DNA of 20,263 bases from a virus. The DNA lies in the IMG/VR virus record IMGVR_UViG_3300032322_001997, positions 1 to 20,263 of that record. One strand, written 5' to 3'. Position 1 is the stretch's first letter; every line of letters starts with the position of its first letter. Both the position numbers and the translations under genes were made by a program. The notes under the pieces were generated by a model, which made no database searches, was not told where the DNA came from, and saw only the letters and a list, made by a program, of their open reading frames with translations. Positions 18,161-20,263 of this stretch are shown piece by piece.

Positions 18161-18969
18161 GCTACAGGCTCAATTCTAATTACTGCTTCATTCAATCTAA
18201 CACCCGACGCATCCTTTCCACGTCCCTTTAAACGAATATCAATATAAGTTTTGTCTGCAATTTCATTCACTAGTTTGTCATCTATTGGTTTTAATTCTTT
18301 TTCATTGAGAATATAATTTGCAGTCTTATCGTTAGACTTTCCAAAAAGAGATTCTCCAGTCAAAGATTCTCTTACAAGTTCTCTTTTAAAGGCTAAAAAT
18401 AACTTATCACCTTCTGGATTTTTTCTAGATCCTAGAATGCTTTGAAGTTTTTGATTTAATCCACCAGATCTTTTTGCCTCGTCCAGTATTGCTTTCATAA
18501 CTGGTTGTGGTTGTTTTTTCGGACCTTCACCTAAAGTTTGAGATAGTTCATCAAGAACCATAGCTACTTGCTTTACTTCTGCTGCACCCATACCTCCTGC
18601 CATAGCAACTTTGAATAAAACATTATTCAATACATTTACAGTTCCCTGAATTCCAGAACTAGAAAGTTGATATGCATCTCCCCATTTCATTGAACATTTA
18701 TACTTAATACCATTCTTTAAAAAAAGAACATCAGTCTTTGGTTCTGGACTTGACCCACCAAGTTGTTTAAAAGATTTGTAAAATTGTTGGGGATTTGATG
18801 GTTGGATTTTATCCATCATTTGATTAGCAGCAGTTTGCACTACTTGTTCAATGGGTTGAAAAGATAATTTACGAATTTCATTTTCTTCACTCAAAGTGGG
18901 ATTAACAATCCTACTATATGCAGCAAGCATAATAGCATACTCAAATTGTTTTCCCTTATCGATTGCCAT
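18157..18969 (-). CDS. Conserved phage protein, possible PD-(D/E)XK-like fold
   Basis: A 270-aa protein. Its N-terminal part has KGKQFEYAIMLAAY (a possible first helix with Glu10) and PKTDVLFLKNGIKYKCSMKWG, where D80 and S93-x-K95 resemble the D...(E/S)xK strands of the PD-(D/E)XK fold. The middle is helical, and RESLTGESLFG followed by SNDKTANYIL and a beta-rich end resembles other T4-like phage proteins of unknown role. The nuclease idea is an inference from spacing only. The ATG at 18969 directly follows a terminator hairpin whose 3' arm holds its AGGGG ribosome site; late RNA is predicted to start inside that hairpin. Its stop overlaps the next start (ATGA). Confidence 0.65.
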   Translation of the reverse strand: MAIDKGKQFEYAIMLAAYSRIVNPTLSEENEIRKLSFQPIEQVVQTAANQMMDKIQPSNPQQFYKSFKQLGGSSPEPKTDVLFLKNGIKYKCSMKWGDAYQLSSSGIQGTVNVLNNVLFKVAMAGGMGAAEVKQVAMVLDELSQTLGEGPKKQPQPVMKAILDEAKRSGGLNQKLQSILGSRKNPEGDKLFLAFKRELVRESLTGESLFGKSNDKTANYILNEKELKPIDDKLVNEIADKTYIDIRLKGRGKDASGVRLNEAVIRIEPVA

Positions 18970-18990
18970 AAAAAATCCCCCTTACGGGGG
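18970..18990 (-). terminator. Terminator/SD-hiding hairpin after mazG
   Basis: The minus strand reads CCCCC-GTAA-GGGGG then A and six Ts, touching the ATG at 18969. It is a GNRA-loop rho-independent terminator for the mazG transcript, and its 3' arm (AAGGGGG) is the ribosome site of the next gene at 7-nt spacing. Confidence 0.82.
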
Positions 18991-18998
18991 TATTTATC
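18991..18998 (-). promoter_or_regulatory. Late promoter GATAAATA overlapping the mazG stop
   Basis: GATAAATA starts with the G of the mazG TAG stop and ends at the hairpin's 5' arm. With five bases to +1, late RNA would begin GUAAGGGGG, in the loop, leaving the ribosome site unpaired. Confidence 0.6.
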
Positions 18999-19396
18999 TA
19001 TCGATCGTCTGCTGCTCGATTTTCTGAATAGTAAGCATCAAAGGTTCCTTCAGGATAACGCTTTGAAAGCTTTTTGATGTTCATATCCGTCAACTCTTCC
19101 AAGGAAATATTAAGAGCAAGGCAAGCTTGAGCAACATACCAAAGAATATCTCCAAGTTCAATTTTAAGATGTTCAATGTTATCTTCGTTTGCAGGTTTAC
19201 CTTGGAAAATAATCTTCTTTACAATTTCCATAAACTCACCTGCTTCTGCAGAAATACCAACTGCACCAGTTAGAAGACGATGAATTTCCAAACCACCATC
19301 TTCCAGTTCCTGAATGCGTGATACAAATGCTTCTTTATCACTAGAAGCAGGACTAGTTACTTTAGAAACAAACTCTTTATATTTTTCAAATGCCAT
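18998..19396 (-). CDS. mazG: MazG-like nucleoside triphosphate pyrophosphohydrolase
   Basis: A 132-aa all-helical MazG-type enzyme. The metal-binding motifs are present: AEAGEFMEIVKK (ExxE) and KIELGDILWYVAQ (ExxD), followed by LEELTDMNIKKLSKRYP, which is typical of phage MazG. Such enzymes hydrolyse (d)NTPs to monophosphates; in cyanophages, roles in dNTP recycling or in altering host alarmone levels have been proposed. Its ATG overlaps the helicase stop as TAATG. A perfect TTGACA-N17-TATAAT promoter 50-80 bases upstream lets it be expressed early and separately. A terminator follows immediately. Confidence 0.93.
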   Translation of the reverse strand: MAFEKYKEFVSKVTSPASSDKEAFVSRIQELEDGGLEIHRLLTGAVGISAEAGEFMEIVKKIIFQGKPANEDNIEHLKIELGDILWYVAQACLALNISLEELTDMNIKKLSKRYPEGTFDAYYSENRAADDR

Positions 19397-20263
19397 TAGA
19401 ATTTAAAATCACTGAATTTAGCTTTGGATGATTTATCATCACCATTATTATACTCTTCATCGTCTCCCTTGTCAAGGATATCATCTTGAGCTTGCTGTTC
19501 ACAATCATAGAGACGCATCTTAGCACGATCAATACCAACAACAAATCTCTTGTTAATGGTAGGATCATTATATCTATTCTTTAATTGTTTGACCATAATC
19601 TGACCCAACTTTTCCAATTCTTCGCTACTAATAAGAGCAAACATAAGGTCAGCAGTAGCAGGAAGACCAAAACTTTCTGACGTGTCAGTCAAGTTAGGAT
19701 CAGAACTAGTAAATCCACTTCTAGTTGTTTGAGTAGCAGATACAATAGGAAGATCAAATTCTACTGCTAATCCACGCAATTCTTCTGCAATAGCTTTAAT
19801 GTACGAATAAGAGTTTACATTAACTGCAGATCGATAACGAGAAGAAGCACAGATATTCAAATAGTCTACAAAAATAATATCTGGTCTAAATGACTTCTTC
19901 AATGCAAGTTCATTGAGCAATGATCTAAAGTGTCCTACGTGTGCCGATGCTGTAGGATATTCTTTAACAATTAGTTTACCGTTAGTTCGTGAACTAAGTG
20001 CATTGATTTTTTTGAAGAAGGTGGTCTTTGGTAGTTCACCAATTTCCCTGATGTTAACGTTGAGAAGATTTGCGTCAATTCTTTCCGCAATCTTTTCTTC
20101 TGCCATTTCAAGTGTGATGTATAAAACATTCTTTCCTGCGACGAGAACGCTGGAAGCAAAATGGCACATGAATAAAGATTTACCGACACCAGTGCCAGCA
20201 AGTGCGATGTTAAGAGTTTTGTTAGAGACACCACCAGCAGTAATCTTATTGAAGTATTCAAGA
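19396..20263 (-). CDS. 41: T4 gp41-type replicative DNA helicase, C-terminal part
   Basis: The frame enters from the right window edge, so the N-terminal part is missing; about 288 residues are visible, against about 475 in T4 gp41. The RecA-like motor shows Walker A LAGTGVGKS (just upstream of the internal Met at 20169), VLYITLEMAEEKIAERID (the DnaB-family LEM motif), Walker B DIIFVDYLNI, and PIVSATQTTRSG (the DnaB motif 3 glutamine). An acidic tail (DILDKGDDEEYNNGDDKSS) may bind partners. The protein unwinds DNA at the phage fork, 5' to 3', and works with the gp61 primase. Its 3' end holds the mazG early promoter. Confidence 0.95.
   Translation of the reverse strand, partial: LEYFNKITAGGVSNKTLNIALAGTGVGKSLFMCHFASSVLVAGKNVLYITLEMAEEKIAERIDANLLNVNIREIGELPKTTFFKKINALSSRTNGKLIVKEYPTASAHVGHFRSLLNELALKKSFRPDIIFVDYLNICASSRYRSAVNVNSYSYIKAIAEELRGLAVEFDLPIVSATQTTRSGFTSSDPNLTDTSESFGLPATADLMFALISSEELEKLGQIMVKQLKNRYNDPTINKRFVVGIDRAKMRLYDCEQQAQDDILDKGDDEEYNNGDDKSSKAKFSDFKF
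19447..19475 (-). promoter_or_regulatory. Consensus early promoter for mazG inside the helicase gene
   Basis: TTGACA (19475-19470), 17 nt, TATAAT (19452-19447): perfect boxes and spacing, within the acidic-tail codons of gp41. Transcription from about 19440 gives a leader of about 44 nt for mazG. Confidence 0.8.

Noticed and set aside
1-20263. CRISPR array, insertion sequence or rRNA
   Set aside because: No regularly spaced repeats, no transposase-like protein, no terminal inverted repeats and no rRNA-like sequence were seen.

Overview
The window is part of a T4-like myovirus genome, most probably a marine cyanophage (Synechococcus/Prochlorococcus type). The signs are a class Ia ribonucleotide reductase pair (nrdA, nrdB), gp61-type primase, gp41-type helicase, phage MazG, a string of small proteins that I recognise as cyanophage-conserved, nine tRNA genes, T4-style late promoters (TATAAATA) and AT-rich, tightly packed genes. 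Every gene I can support is on the minus strand, so transcription runs from the right end to the left end. All identifications come from reading the sequence and from memory of the families; no search was run.

Layout in the direction of transcription. (1) 20263-18998: gp41 helicase (cut by the window edge) and mazG. (2) 18969-13470: a block of putative structural or unknown genes, including a QueC-like PP-loop ATPase, a large charged 516-aa protein, two small proteins shorter than 60 aa and a virion protein behind a TATAAATA promoter. (3) 13462-12470: three small conserved proteins. (4) 12473-8022: primase, nrdA and nrdB, overlapping head to tail. (5) 7994-4160: a PD-(D/E)XK nuclease, a C39-like peptidase, a GH24 lysozyme, a small protein, an inserted SGNH hydrolase, a 40-aa membrane protein, an RlpA-like protein and a 142-aa-class protein. 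(6) 4169-103: nine tRNAs (Arg, Asn, Thr, Leu, Gly, Val, Ser, Ala, Pro) interleaved with small genes and with a three-gene late operon: DUF6356-like membrane protein, ANL-type AMP-forming ligase and 2OG-Fe(II) oxygenase. (7) 1-94: a terminator, an early promoter and the start of another gene that leaves the window.

Regulation can be read unusually well. Six promoters share TTGACA, exactly 17 nt, then TATAAT or a one-base variant. Most are buried in the 3' part of the preceding gene. They precede mazG, primase-nrdA-nrdB, rlpA, the tRNA-Arg cluster, the tRNA-Ser cluster and the leftmost partial gene. Late genes instead carry NATAAATA motifs. At four places a late promoter is followed directly by a hairpin that abuts the next start codon, placed so that +1 of the late transcript falls inside the hairpin. 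Read-through RNA would therefore fold the hairpin and late RNA would not. This resembles the known control of T4 gene e and soc.

The most notable observations are these late-promoter/hairpin switches; the ANL ligase-oxygenase-DUF6356 operon starting at the very end of tRNA-Thr; three protein genes whose stop codon is the U8-A9-G10 of a downstream tRNA; and an SGNH hydrolase gene inserted with a 52-bp duplication that rebuilt the ATGA junctions on both sides. No stretch longer than 300 bases lacks a gene.
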